NCBI GenBank assembly: GCA_963833465.1
Contig: CAWHXW010000003.1
Location: forward strand, 744,001-808,000
Origin: Fen-1298 sp963833465
GTDB taxonomy: Bacteria; Bacteroidota; Ignavibacteria; UBA10030
DNA: 64,000 nt
Direction of reading: 5' to 3'
Shown here: one piece after another, positions 33,522 through 43,282 of the stretch
How the letters are laid out: the number at the start of each line of letters is the position of its first letter
How positions within the stretch are numbered: position 1 is the first letter of the stretch
Translations under genes and position numbers: made by a program
The notes under the pieces: generated by a model
What the model was told of the DNA's origin: nothing
Database searches by the model: none
Seen by the model: only the letters and a program-made list of their open reading frames with translations

Positions 33522-34580
33522 ATGAATACTAAAACGAGAATTATAATTATCAGCATCATAGTTATTGCAGTTTTGATTGCGCTTATCGTAAGAAGTAAAA
33601 TTGAATTAAATGCATCCTCAAGTGCCGGTTCAATTACAACATCTCCAGCCGTCTCTGTTTGTAAGGTTCATAATCAATCTATTGATGATCGATTTTCACT
33701 TGTCGGAACGCTTAATGGATTTAACGATGTTGTAGTGCTCTCGGAAACGCAAGGCAGAGTCATCAAAGTTGATGCCGAGGTTGGGCAATTTAAAGAAGCT
33801 GGATCGGTTCTAGTTGAAGTTGATAGCGAGACGAAAGAAGCAGCATATAAAGCAGCAGAAGTCAATTATGAAAAAGCGAAAAAGGATTTAGAGCGGTACG
33901 AAGCATTGTATAAAGAAAATTCAATTTCTGATTCTCAAATTGAACAGGCACGTTGGGCTTATCAAAGTGCCGATGCACAATATGTTACAGCGCGGCGCAC
34001 ATTTAATGATACAAAAATAACAACTCCGATTTCTGGAATTGTAATGGCAAGATATGTCAATGTCGGAACGATGACGGTCGGTGCGCCGCAGGCGACGCAA
34101 ATTGCCAATGTCGTCGATATATCTCGCTTGAAAGCAAAAGTACAGGTTGCGGAAAAGGATGTCTTCCGATTACATGTTGGTGATGCAGTTGATGTGACGA
34201 CCGACGTGTTTCCCAATGCGATTTTCACTGGCAAAATCTTTACCATTTCTTCAAAAGGCGACGATGGGCATACTTATGCCGTTGAAGTACTGCTGCCAAA
34301 TCCCAGGCAGGAACTTAAAGCAGGAATGTTTGTACATTTAACATTTAAATTAGATGTACAAAACTCGGTGCTAATCATTCCGCGTGCAGCAATTATAGGT
34401 AGTCTGCAAAATGCACAAGTATATGTAGTGAGCAATAATATTGCGCAACTGCGTTCCATTCTTGCCGGAAAAGAAATGGGTACGGATGTGGAAGTTTTGC
34501 AGGGAATTCAAGAGGGCGAGATGGTTGTTGTGGATGGCCAGAATAATTTGAACGACAACATCCAAGTTGTTGTACGTTAA
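33522..34580 (+). CDS. RND efflux membrane fusion protein
   Basis: 352 residues. N-terminal membrane anchor (IIIISIIVIAVLIALIV), then barrel-sandwich hybrid half (VVVLSETQGRVIKVDAEVG), short hairpin (YEKAKKDLERYEALYKENSI), second half (TKITTPISGIVMARYVNVG is the same pattern, DTKITTPISGIV), beta-barrel and membrane-proximal domain. No lipobox, so anchored by the helix. It bridges the RND pump and the TolC-like channel. Confidence 0.92.
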   Translation: MNTKTRIIIISIIVIAVLIALIVRSKIELNASSSAGSITTSPAVSVCKVHNQSIDDRFSLVGTLNGFNDVVVLSETQGRVIKVDAEVGQFKEAGSVLVEVDSETKEAAYKAAEVNYEKAKKDLERYEALYKENSISDSQIEQARWAYQSADAQYVTARRTFNDTKITTPISGIVMARYVNVGTMTVGAPQATQIANVVDISRLKAKVQVAEKDVFRLHVGDAVDVTTDVFPNAIFTGKIFTISSKGDDGHTYAVEVLLPNPRQELKAGMFVHLTFKLDVQNSVLIIPRAAIIGSLQNAQVYVVSNNIAQLRSILAGKEMGTDVEVLQGIQEGEMVVVDGQNNLNDNIQVVVR

Positions 34581-34609
34581 AACGAGAAAAGGAATAAAGG
34601 AATACTCTC

Positions 34610-37600
34610 ATGACGCTTACTGAATTATCTATCAAGCGGCCAACTTTAGTAGTGGTCACTTTTACTGTACTGGCTGTGCTGGGCATCTTCAGCTATTTTC
34701 AATTGAAGTATGAATTGCTCCCTAAAATGTCTATTCCCGTTGTAACGATTACGACTGTATATCCAGGCGCATCGCCGTACGAAGTTGAAAACAATGTCAG
34801 CAAAGTCATCGAAGATGCTGTATCCGGCATCGACAAGATCGACAATGTGCGATCGACATCGTTCGAAGGGATGTCGCTGGTGATTATCGAATTCAAACAG
34901 GATGCCGATATCGATAATGTCGTGCAGGACGCGTCGCGGAAAGTAAATGCAGTTCTTTCCCAGCTTCCCACCGATGCCAAGCAGCCGACGGTTTCGAAGA
35001 TTGCTTTCGACGAAATTCCGGTTCTCAGAATGGGTGTAACCAGTAAAATGGACGCAAGGGAATTTTATCAATTTATGAAGGATAGAATTCAGCCACGGAT
35101 ATCAAAAATTGCTGGAGTGGCACAGGTTTCTTTAACGGGCGGCGATGAACGCGAGATCAGAGTAAATTTAGATGCCAATAAAGTACGCGCGTACGGGCTT
35201 TCTATTTTGCAGATTATGCAAGCAATCCGCAATGCGAACATGGATTTTCCGACCGGCAATATTAAAGATGCCGATGAACAATTTGTTGTGCGTATCGCAG
35301 GAAAATTTAAATCGATAGAGGATTTGCGCCAATTGGCTGTGGGTCGTTCGCGTCAAGGCGGTGATATACATCTTGCGGATATTGGAGAAGTTCAGGATGG
35401 AAGGAAAGATTATACACAAATCAACCGTGTGAACGGTATTACGTCGATTGGCATTCAAGTCGTTAAACAATCTGACGCCAATGCGGTTTCTGTAAGCAAG
35501 CTTGTTCGTACTGAATTGGCTAAGATCCAAAAAGAGTGTGAGAAGCAGGGTATTGTTTTTAATATCGCGGAAGACAGCTCTACGTTTACGCTCGATTCGG
35601 CAAATGCCGTAAAAGCCGACCTTCTACGCGCAGTGTTTATGGTTGCTATCGTCATGCTTCTTTTTCTGCACAGTATCAGAAATTCCATCATCGTACTAGT
35701 GGCGATTCCTGCATCGCTCATTACGACATTCGGATTCATGTATGCAATGGATTTTTCCATGAATGTTATGACGCTTCTTGCTATGTCGCTTGTTATCGGT
35801 ATTCTTGTCGACGACTCGATCGTCGTCTTGGAAAACATCTATCACCATCTTGAAAAAGGCGAAGAGCAGCGTGCTGCAGCATTGCGCGGGCGAAATGAAA
35901 TAGGATTTGCCGCTTTATCGATAACAATGGTGGACGTTGTGGTTTTCCTGCCGCTGTCTCTTGTCAGCGGTATAGTCGGCCAGATCATGCGGCAATATGC
36001 GCTCGTCGTCGTCGGCTCGACATTAACGAGCTTGTTCGTGTCGTTTACAATCACGCCAACTTTGGCTTCACGTTTTGCTAAACTCGAGCGTCTGACAGAC
36101 CGCACATTGTTTGGAAAATTTGCATTGGCATTTGAGCGCTACTATCATCGCTTTTCAGATTTTTATCAAACACTACTCAAATGGGCGTTGGTGAATAAAG
36201 CTAAAGTTGCACTAGCAACTACCGGATTGTTCATACTTTCACTGCTGTTTCCTGCTTTCGGATTGATAGGCAATGAATTCATGCCGCAGACCGATCGCGG
36301 CGAGTTCGGTGTATCCATTGAACTGCCGCCGGGTGCATCTATCGAACAGAACAATCAAACAACTTTACAGATTGAACGTATTTTTGCGCAGATACCGGAA
36401 ATTGAAAAAGTATTCACTAGTGTCGGCTCACAAGCGATGGGATCGCTTTCATTGTCGAGTGATAACCTTACTCAGATTAATGTAACACTTATCCCGAAAG
36501 AGCTTCGGATAAAAAAGACAACAGAAGTTGGTGAGGAAATAAAATCTAAGTTGAAAGAAATTCCGGGTGTGAAGGTGTATGTGAATCCTATTGGAATATT
36601 CGGATCTGCAGACCAAGCAGCAATACAAATTGCAGTGAACGGCACCGATCTTGATGCTTTAGCAAAAGCGGCGGATCAGGTCCAGAATGTGTTGAAAAGC
36701 ATTCCAGGAACAACGGATGTTCGTCTTTCCTCGGAGACTGGAAAACCGGAAATGCATATTGAAATTGACCGGGCAAAAATGGCGCAGCTGGGTCTTTCCG
36801 TCGCGGATGTCGGAACGACGCTACGTGTTGCACTTACTGGTGATGATCAATCCAAATATCGCGATGGAAATAATGAGTATGATATTCGCATACAATTTGA
36901 CGAATCTAACCGCAGACGTACAGATGATCTTGGCAGCATTGCGTTAATGAATAATCGCGGACAGCAGGTAGAGTTGAAACAATTTGCAACAATCTATCAA
37001 TCCTCTGGTCCAACCAAATTGGAGCGCCGTGATCGAATAAATAATATTGTAGTCAACGGTCAAACACTCGGCAGACCTACAGGAACAATAATGGAAGATT
37101 TTAGGAAAAAGATTGCAGGCGTTCAGCTTCCACAAGGTGTAACGCTTTCCTATCTCGGCATGGAAAAAATGCGCGGCGAAGGTTTTGCCGATCTTTTTTG
37201 GGCTATGGGTATCGGCATTTTGTTTATTTATCTGATTATGGTGGCTTTGTACGATTCTTATGTCTATCCGTTTGTTGTGTTGTTCTCGCTGCCGCTGGCG
37301 ATGGTCGGTGCAATGGTTGCGCTTGCGGCAGCAGGGAAATCACTTAGCATTTTTACTATGCTCGGCATTATTATGTTAATGGGGCTAGTGGCAAAGAATG
37401 CCATCTTACTTGTTGATAGAACGAACCAAACACGGCTCGAACAAGGATTAACGGTGTACGCAGCCCTGCTTGAAGCGGCAAAATCCAGAATGCGCCCGAT
37501 TCTTATGACAACGCTTACGATGATATTTGGCATGTTGCCGATTGCATTATCAACTGCAGAAGGTGCCGAATGGAAATCAGGACTTGCATGGGCACTTATC

Positions 37601-37828
37601 GGCGGGTTGACAAGTTCGCTTTTTCTAACCTTAATCGTCGTTCCTGTTGTCTATATGAAAGTTGATGAATGGAAAATTAAATTCCCTAAATTTGTAAAGA
37701 GATTGGTCAATAAATTTTTAGAATTCCTTTTCGGGAAAAAAGCAGATGTAGTAGTTACTGAGAATGGCAGAATAGTAGAAAATAAGCCGACAAAGAAATC
37801 ACGTAGCAAAAAAGAAATAATAGCATAA
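34610..37828 (+). CDS. RND multidrug efflux transporter (AcrB-like)
   Basis: 1072 residues, normal length. TM1 after SIKRPTLVVVTFTVLAVLG, first periplasmic loop with PYEVENNVSKVIEDAVSGID, TM4 region GILVDDSIVVLENIYHHLEK carrying the proton-relay Asp pair, second TM1-like segment near 535, second periplasmic loop, then TM8-12 (SLPLAMVGAMVALAAAG, GLVAKNAILLVDRTNQ). It ends in a basic tail. It pumps substrates from periplasm/inner membrane using proton flow. Last gene of the operon, followed by a terminator. Confidence 0.95.
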   Translation: MTLTELSIKRPTLVVVTFTVLAVLGIFSYFQLKYELLPKMSIPVVTITTVYPGASPYEVENNVSKVIEDAVSGIDKIDNVRSTSFEGMSLVIIEFKQDADIDNVVQDASRKVNAVLSQLPTDAKQPTVSKIAFDEIPVLRMGVTSKMDAREFYQFMKDRIQPRISKIAGVAQVSLTGGDEREIRVNLDANKVRAYGLSILQIMQAIRNANMDFPTGNIKDADEQFVVRIAGKFKSIEDLRQLAVGRSRQGGDIHLADIGEVQDGRKDYTQINRVNGITSIGIQVVKQSDANAVSVSKLVRTELAKIQKECEKQGIVFNIAEDSSTFTLDSANAVKADLLRAVFMVAIVMLLFLHSIRNSIIVLVAIPASLITTFGFMYAMDFSMNVMTLLAMSLVIGILVDDSIVVLENIYHHLEKGEEQRAAALRGRNEIGFAALSITMVDVVVFLPLSLVSGIVGQIMRQYALVVVGSTLTSLFVSFTITPTLASRFAKLERLTDRTLFGKFALAFERYYHRFSDFYQTLLKWALVNKAKVALATTGLFILSLLFPAFGLIGNEFMPQTDRGEFGVSIELPPGASIEQNNQTTLQIERIFAQIPEIEKVFTSVGSQAMGSLSLSSDNLTQINVTLIPKELRIKKTTEVGEEIKSKLKEIPGVKVYVNPIGIFGSADQAAIQIAVNGTDLDALAKAADQVQNVLKSIPGTTDVRLSSETGKPEMHIEIDRAKMAQLGLSVADVGTTLRVALTGDDQSKYRDGNNEYDIRIQFDESNRRRTDDLGSIALMNNRGQQVELKQFATIYQSSGPTKLERRDRINNIVVNGQTLGRPTGTIMEDFRKKIAGVQLPQGVTLSYLGMEKMRGEGFADLFWAMGIGILFIYLIMVALYDSYVYPFVVLFSLPLAMVGAMVALAAAGKSLSIFTMLGIIMLMGLVAKNAILLVDRTNQTRLEQGLTVYAALLEAAKSRMRPILMTTLTMIFGMLPIALSTAEGAEWKSGLAWALIGGLTSSLFLTLIVVPVVYMKVDEWKIKFPKFVKRLVNKFLEFLFGKKADVVVTENGRIVENKPTKKSRSKKEIIA

Positions 37829-37885
37829 CGAAATAAATTGCCATGACTTTGCTATAAGCCATAGCCATACCTCTTGTTGATAAAT

Positions 37886-37922
37886 AAAAAGGCTTCTTCA
37901 GAATATCCAGAGAAGCCTTTTT
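37886..37922. terminator. Bidirectional terminator between the RND and TonB genes
   Basis: AAAAAGGCTTCT and AGAAGCCTTTTT form a 12-bp perfect stem with A and T runs on both sides, serving two converging genes. Confidence 0.9.
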
Positions 37923-37943
37923 ATTGTACTGAGAAAAAAATTT

Positions 37944-39239
37944 TTAACGCGCCATACGGAAATCAATCGGTATCGTCATTTTGGAGCTTATCGGGCCTGT
38001 GGACAACATAGCTGGTTTATATGTGTACTTCATTACAGCTTCAATTGCGGCTTCATTAAAAATGTCGCTTGCACTTTTTACGACCTTCGCCTGAATTGGT
38101 TTGCCTTGTGCATCAATACTGACTTCAACATATACTCTGCCCTGTAGTCCCATTTTAATTGCTATCTCAGGATAATGAGCAGGCTCACGCTTGATAACTT
38201 CGGGTTGTGATTCGATTGCAACAAATGGCATGGGTGCAGGTGTGCTCTCTTCCACCTTGGTTTGTTGTTGTGCTGGTTGCGGTGACGGAGTATTAACAAC
38301 GGGCTGCGATACTGGCTGTTGAATTGGCTGCGTTTGTGTTGTTGCAGGAGTCTGAACAGGTTTTTGTTCTGAAGTAACAGGCTTTGTCTCAGGTGTTGGT
38401 TTTTGAGTTTTTGTCTGTTGTTTCGCTGTCTCTATAGTTGATGCAGGTCCTTTACTGGATTGTGGGGTTGATGTCGTTGTCGTGGGTAATGTCGGAGTTA
38501 TACTTTCCTGCGAGATAGCAGATTGCTGTGCAGGTAATTGGTCAACGGTTTTGTTAGTTGATCCTTTTGAAAATATAAACCATGACCCAATTAAAAGAAT
38601 AATAACTGCTGCTGCGGCAATAATAAATATCTTTTTTGATTTATGAGATTTTTCTGTCTCATTTACTGTTTCTTTTTGTGTTCCTGCGGAGGGAACAGTT
38701 TTCTTGCTCTCATCTAATACTTCTGATTGTTTTGCTTGGGATTCTCCACGTGTTTGTAATGCCGCAAGCTGCTCTATTTTTTTCTCATATTCTTTTGCTA
38801 CCACACTTCCTGGTTCAATGATATAAATGCGCCTTATCTCTTCAAGCGCTCGCTGGTATTCCTTTTTTTCGACATAATCATCAGAACGTTGAAAGTATTG
38901 ACTCTTCAATTTATCAAGTGCAGCTTCTTTTTGTGCCTTCTGTGATTCATCTGCTTTTGGAAAAATAGTACGTCTTTGTATATCGACAATGGCGCGATCA
39001 ACCATTGGAGGGAGTGATTTAATGATTGCCATACGGTTTTCAGCTTGGACAGCAGGATCGCTTAATTTCACGATTAGTTTTTCAAGAGCAACAATGTAGA
39101 TATTCTTTGCATCTACTGTCTTCACTTCTTTCATAATCGTTAAAGCATCAGCAAAATTACTTGCTTCAGCTTTTCGCTGAATATCCTGCAAACGATCGAT
39201 GATGAACTGCTGTGTATCCATTTTTTCCTGTGGTTCCAT
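37944..39239 (-). CDS. TonB-like energy transducer with cytoplasmic repeat domain
   Basis: 431 residues. The cytoplasmic N-terminus (~1-190) has two copies of the helical unit that makes up the neighbour 39267-41972 (e.g. YQRALEEIRRIYIIEPGS). Then one membrane segment (IFIIAAAAVIILLIGSWFIF, ~205-225), a Pro/Thr/Gln-rich periplasmic linker, and a TonB C-terminal domain (~355-431: ALKY-like MGLQGRVYVEVSIDAQGKP, AAIEAVMKYTYKPA). It would transmit proton-motive force to outer-membrane receptors. The unusual cytoplasmic part probably binds the neighbour protein. Confidence 0.88.
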   Translation of the reverse strand: MEPQEKMDTQQFIIDRLQDIQRKAEASNFADALTIMKEVKTVDAKNIYIVALEKLIVKLSDPAVQAENRMAIIKSLPPMVDRAIVDIQRRTIFPKADESQKAQKEAALDKLKSQYFQRSDDYVEKKEYQRALEEIRRIYIIEPGSVVAKEYEKKIEQLAALQTRGESQAKQSEVLDESKKTVPSAGTQKETVNETEKSHKSKKIFIIAAAAVIILLIGSWFIFSKGSTNKTVDQLPAQQSAISQESITPTLPTTTTSTPQSSKGPASTIETAKQQTKTQKPTPETKPVTSEQKPVQTPATTQTQPIQQPVSQPVVNTPSPQPAQQQTKVEESTPAPMPFVAIESQPEVIKREPAHYPEIAIKMGLQGRVYVEVSIDAQGKPIQAKVVKSASDIFNEAAIEAVMKYTYKPAMLSTGPISSKMTIPIDFRMAR

Positions 39240-39266
39240 ACTGCTGTCTCTCTATGAATGCATTAA

Positions 39267-41972
39267 TCAGCTTCCACCCATTGTTTTTTCATTCGGGTAG
39301 ACTAACTTCAGAGTTTGACCGCTTTGCTGTGCATGACGAATCTCATTCTGCCGTACTCGAATTTCTGCTTTTTTTACATCTTTATTTAATGGGTCAATAA
39401 CATAAGCTTTTGCTAGCTCATCAAGCGCTTGTGCAAACTCCTTTTGTTTCTGAAGTTCATCTGCTGCCCTCAAATGTATCCATACTAATTGTTTCCGTTC
39501 TTCATCTTTGACATCTGATTCTTCAGCCTCTTGTGTTGCTTCAATTTCCGTAATCTCGGCGTCTGCCTGGGCTTTCATGATATCTTCTTCAAGAGTCTTT
39601 AGATCAGCATTCTCTGGATCAATTGTCATCCCCAGCGCAATTTCCATTAGCGCTTCATCGTATACTTTTTTAGCAAGATACTCGCGCGCTTGACGTAAAT
39701 GTTGTTTGAGAGATGACTGACTTTCGTTTTGATCTTTTTGTGCCTGCCAATCAGCTAATTCTTGCAACGATTGTTTTTTAAGATTAAGCAGATCTTCGCG
39801 GGAAGGGTCAATTGCCAGTGCTTTATCTATTTCCGAGATGGCTTCTTCATAGCTCCGGAGAACTCTGCATTCCTTTGCCCGGAAAATATGTTTTTGAATG
39901 GCTTTATTGTTTTCGTCTGTTAGTTTTCGTTTTTCAAATGCTTGCTGTGCTTTTTCAATTTCCTTTTCAATTGCTTTTAATGTTTCGCGTTCCGGATCGA
40001 GCACAATAGCTTCCGTAATAATCTTAAGAGCATCTTCAAATAATTCTTTATTAAGGTACTCTTTAGCTTTTAATATAAAGTCTTCGATTTTTGTATTCTT
40101 TTCTTCTTCGGCTTGTCTCTCTTGCCACAACTGATGAGTGTCTTGTATCTCCTGTTCAAGTGCCTTGAGTCCAGCATCATCTGGATTGTAGGAATACCCA
40201 TCTATTACTTCGGTAAGCGCTTCGCTAAAAGCTTCGCGTTCAAGAAATTCCTTTGCTCGTGTTTTATGTTTGTTGATTGCACTTTGCCGAGTTTCTTCTT
40301 CTTGTTTTTTGCGCTGTTCTTCCTGGTAGTCGTGAAATTCTTTTTGAAGCTGAAATTCAAATTTTTGTACCGCTTCACTTAATGGGTCTAATAAAAAAGC
40401 TTTTGCAACTTCATCTAGCGCCTTGCTATATTCATGTTCAGATGCATATTGTGATGCTTCTGTAAGGTATTTAGAAATCTGTTCACCTGTTTCATCTTTA
40501 GGTATTGATGCAGCATCTTCTTCAGCAGCCGCTGTTGCTTGTGCTTTTTTCTTATTCTGCGAAGTAATGATTTCCTGCTCCATCCGTTTCACATCTTCAT
40601 CAAACGGATTAACTATGAAGGCGAGTGCAACTTCCCCAAGAGCGTCTTCGTACCTTCCATCGGACATATACCCGCGGGCTTTTGTAAGATATAAGAAAAC
40701 CTTTTCTTTGTCTGCGCGTCGTTTTGCCTCTGTTTCTGCGCTTTCACCGAGTATAGCGCGTTCACGTTCTGCCTGCTCGAGACGGCGAAGTTCTTCTTCC
40801 TGTTGACGGCGTACAGCTTCTTCTGAAAGGCGGCGTTGTTCTTCGGCAATTCCTAAAGCTTCTTCCTGAGCTGTCTGTATGCGCTTTTCGCATGCCTGTA
40901 ATGCGTCGTTTACCGGGTCTAGTACATACGCTCGTGTTATTACACGCAGAGCTTCCGTCCACTTTTGTTGACTGGCAAGACGTTCCGCATTTTCTATATG
41001 TTTCTGAATAGCGGCTATAATTGCCTCGCGTTTTTTTCGTTGTTCTTCTTCGCGGCGGTGGTATTGCTCTAATTGTTCAGCTTGTTCTTGTTCTTGAGCT
41101 TCGCGAATTTTACGTTCCAAACTAAGAACTTCTTCATTCAGCGGATCCACTACAACGACAAAAGCTAATTCGCTTAATGCTTCGTCAAGCCTGCCACTGT
41201 TGAAGAATTCCTGGGCGCGGCTTAAATATTGAGAAATCTTTTGTTGTTGTGCCTGATTTCGAGCTTCTTCTTCTTTGCGGCGTTTTTCTTCCTTCTCCTG
41301 TTGCATACGCAACACTTGAGCTTTGAGAAGTTCCTGGCGCTTCTGGTTTTCTTCCTGTTGTTTTTGAATCCGTTCTTGGTCAACACGTAGGCGCGTTTCT
41401 TCCTGTGATTTCCGGATGAAATCTTCTGCAGCATGAATTTTGTCGTTGGCAGGGTCCAGCAGATAAGCGCGAGCTACTTCATCAAGTGCTCGGTTAAAAT
41501 CGCCTTTTGCTAAATAATCTTTTGAGCGTTCAAGAAATGCGCCAATTTTTGTATCTATTGCTTGATGCCGAAGTTCTTCATTTTTTCGGCGATCATCTTC
41601 TTCTTTTTTTCGAAGAGCTACATCTTGTTCTTGTTTGGCGGCAACAGCGGCAGATCGTTGCGCTTCTACAATTGCCAGATTAGAAATGTGTTCGAGTGTA
41701 GCCGACATCGGCTGCGGTTCTATCGGTTTTGAAGGAATGCCACCGCTACCGAGCTCTTGTTTTTTCTCTTTCTGTGTTGATAAAAGTGAACGTACACGTT
41801 CTTCATAAGCTAAAGCATATAAGTTTCTAGGATCTCTTCCGCGTGCTTTTGCAATTTCCTCAAGCGCGGCGGTGTAGTCTCCTTCTCTGACAAGTTTATC
41901 AGCTTGTTTCAGGAATATTGCAACTTCTTTTAACTGCTCGGCGCTTCGTAAAGACTCTGAGACTTTTGCCAT
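39267..41972 (-). CDS. Large cytoplasmic protein with 11 TPR-like/coiled-coil repeats
   Basis: 901 residues made almost wholly of about 11 repeats of ~75 residues. Each has a helix, then a unit like YxxALxEIxKAyxLDPxN, then a Glu/Lys/Gln-rich coiled coil; examples are FNRALDEVARAYLLDPAND, YSKALDEVAKAFLLDPLSE and FAQALDELAKAYVIDPLNK. No signal or membrane segment. Translated just upstream of the TonB-like gene (27-bp gap), which has two of the same units, so the two likely form a scaffold. The long coiled coils make a rod-like structure likely. No family name recognised. Confidence 0.8.
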   Translation of the reverse strand: MAKVSESLRSAEQLKEVAIFLKQADKLVREGDYTAALEEIAKARGRDPRNLYALAYEERVRSLLSTQKEKKQELGSGGIPSKPIEPQPMSATLEHISNLAIVEAQRSAAVAAKQEQDVALRKKEEDDRRKNEELRHQAIDTKIGAFLERSKDYLAKGDFNRALDEVARAYLLDPANDKIHAAEDFIRKSQEETRLRVDQERIQKQQEENQKRQELLKAQVLRMQQEKEEKRRKEEEARNQAQQQKISQYLSRAQEFFNSGRLDEALSELAFVVVVDPLNEEVLSLERKIREAQEQEQAEQLEQYHRREEEQRKKREAIIAAIQKHIENAERLASQQKWTEALRVITRAYVLDPVNDALQACEKRIQTAQEEALGIAEEQRRLSEEAVRRQQEEELRRLEQAERERAILGESAETEAKRRADKEKVFLYLTKARGYMSDGRYEDALGEVALAFIVNPFDEDVKRMEQEIITSQNKKKAQATAAAEEDAASIPKDETGEQISKYLTEASQYASEHEYSKALDEVAKAFLLDPLSEAVQKFEFQLQKEFHDYQEEQRKKQEEETRQSAINKHKTRAKEFLEREAFSEALTEVIDGYSYNPDDAGLKALEQEIQDTHQLWQERQAEEEKNTKIEDFILKAKEYLNKELFEDALKIITEAIVLDPERETLKAIEKEIEKAQQAFEKRKLTDENNKAIQKHIFRAKECRVLRSYEEAISEIDKALAIDPSREDLLNLKKQSLQELADWQAQKDQNESQSSLKQHLRQAREYLAKKVYDEALMEIALGMTIDPENADLKTLEEDIMKAQADAEITEIEATQEAEESDVKDEERKQLVWIHLRAADELQKQKEFAQALDELAKAYVIDPLNKDVKKAEIRVRQNEIRHAQQSGQTLKLVYPNEKTMGGS

Positions 41973-42160
41973 TACCTGCTCCTTAACGAGGAGACTTATT
42001 TAAAAACTAAACAAACCCACCTTTACATTTCATGTTAGAAAAATTCTAAGTTATTGTCAATAATAACAAATTATTAACTAGTAAAGATAAAAGCACAAAA
42101 GAGAATATATTTAAAATTTAAATTTTCAGTAAATCTGTCGATGTAATTATTACTAAATAG

Positions 42161-42235
42161 TCGGGGTGAGAAGATTCGAACTTCCGACCTCCTGCGCCCA
42201 AGGCAGGCGCTCTAACCGGGCTGAGCCACACCCCG
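42161..42235 (-). tRNA. tRNA-Pro (anticodon TGG)
   Basis: 75 nt, complete: acceptor CGGGGTG/CACCCCG with A discriminator, anticodon loop CTTGGGC with TGG, T arm AAGTTCGAATCTT. Its 5' two-thirds and upstream 16 bp are duplicated at 49349-49421, marking integration of the 7.2-kb element. Confidence 0.97.
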
Positions 42236-42251
42236 AACTTATATCTACAAA
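42179..42251 (-). repeat. attL in tRNA-Pro
   Basis: 73 bp matching 49349-49421 with one difference (G at 42225 versus A at 49395). Includes the D arm, anticodon arm and acceptor 5' strand of the intact tRNA. Confidence 0.9.
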
Positions 42252-42523
42252 TTACTGAATTTCTGACTTCAAATAACCCAAGTCGTTGAACTTAGTTTAT
42301 TCTTCCAGTGCTTAAATAAGTACTCAATCTGCCACGAATAAGAAACGCCAAGCGAAACGAGGCTTCCAGTCTCTTGACACTCAGCGTTTTAACCTTTCGG
42401 TCAAATCTTTATTATTTCTTTTTGGGAAGCATGTTTCTTTTTGTCTAAAGATAATATACAAAACCATAGGCAAGAAGGCAATCCCAAACCAATTTGATTT
42501 AACAATACATTGTAAGATAATTA

Positions 42524-43003
42524 TCATTTTTTCTTTAGAATATTTCTAACCTGTTCAACCGGAACACCTAAATTAGAAGCAATGTATCGATTAAGAGAAT
42601 CGAACTTTCCACTCTCGTTGCAGCTTCGATATGTGAGGTTATAACACCTACGACAACGAAAATACAGAGCACCATTTGGCAGGTATAGGTTTGCTACCCT
42701 TGCATAACAGCTTGGACATTTAAAAAGGAAACGTGAACCGTTAAAATTTGTCTTTTGTGTTGTCAAAGGAATGGAATCATTTACCAATTTATTTTCATCT
42801 GTTATTGTGTAAAAGAGTTTCATGGTCATATTAACACAATCCACCACGTAGCTGATGGAAGCAATCCGTTTTCCGGTTGAAGTGTTAGTCCATTCAAAAG
42901 AGCCTAAAGAATGCCCACCTCTATGGAACTTGTATGAATCAAGTTTCAATGCATTTTCCACGACCGGACGGTGTCCTATTCGACCACTACCTAAACCACC
43001 CAT
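42524..43003 (-). CDS. Zinc-ribbon protein of mobile elements
   Basis: 159 residues. Starts MGGLGSGRIGHRP, a start typical of a small protein family common in plasmids and integrative elements. A zinc ribbon is formed by CPSCYARV (~105) and CRRCYNLTYRS (~128). The first ~95 residues are a beta-rich domain, the end is a short helix. Probably a DNA- or RNA-binding accessory of the element; function unknown. Confidence 0.75.
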   Translation of the reverse strand: MGGLGSGRIGHRPVVENALKLDSYKFHRGGHSLGSFEWTNTSTGKRIASISYVVDCVNMTMKLFYTITDENKLVNDSIPLTTQKTNFNGSRFLFKCPSCYARVANLYLPNGALYFRCRRCYNLTYRSCNESGKFDSLNRYIASNLGVPVEQVRNILKKK

Positions 43004-43133
43004 TTTATTTTCCTAAATAGTAAATGATTCTTAATAAGAAAGTTTTATTTTTTATCAGTGAAAATTGTTACTTATAGCTGTTAAACATCGTATTTATCCA
43101 TCATTCGTGATACCAGCCCTACACCATTTTTGA

Positions 43134-43282
43134 ACTTTGACATTGACATTGCCTAAGGAAAAACGTGTCGAAGTCAAAGTGGTTAATAGAAAAAAGAGAG
43201 AGATAGACATAAAATTGTGTACCTTACCTACCTACTTTGACATTGACATCTTTTTGTATAGGAATGTCTAAGTGTCAAAGTG
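43134..43282. repeat. Iteron-like repeats ACTTTGAC
   Basis: ACTTTGACATTGACAT occurs exactly at 43134-43149 and 43234-43249, 100 bp apart. Inverted ACTTTGAC cores lie at about 43173-43180 and 43274-43281, so orientation alternates. They lie between the zinc-ribbon gene and the ATPase gene and touch its stop codon. Candidate replication or control sites. Confidence 0.6.

Noticed and set aside
39508..40849. Several plus-strand frames inside the repeat-rich gene
   Set aside because: They are antisense to the 901-residue coiled-coil protein and arise from its repetitive codons.
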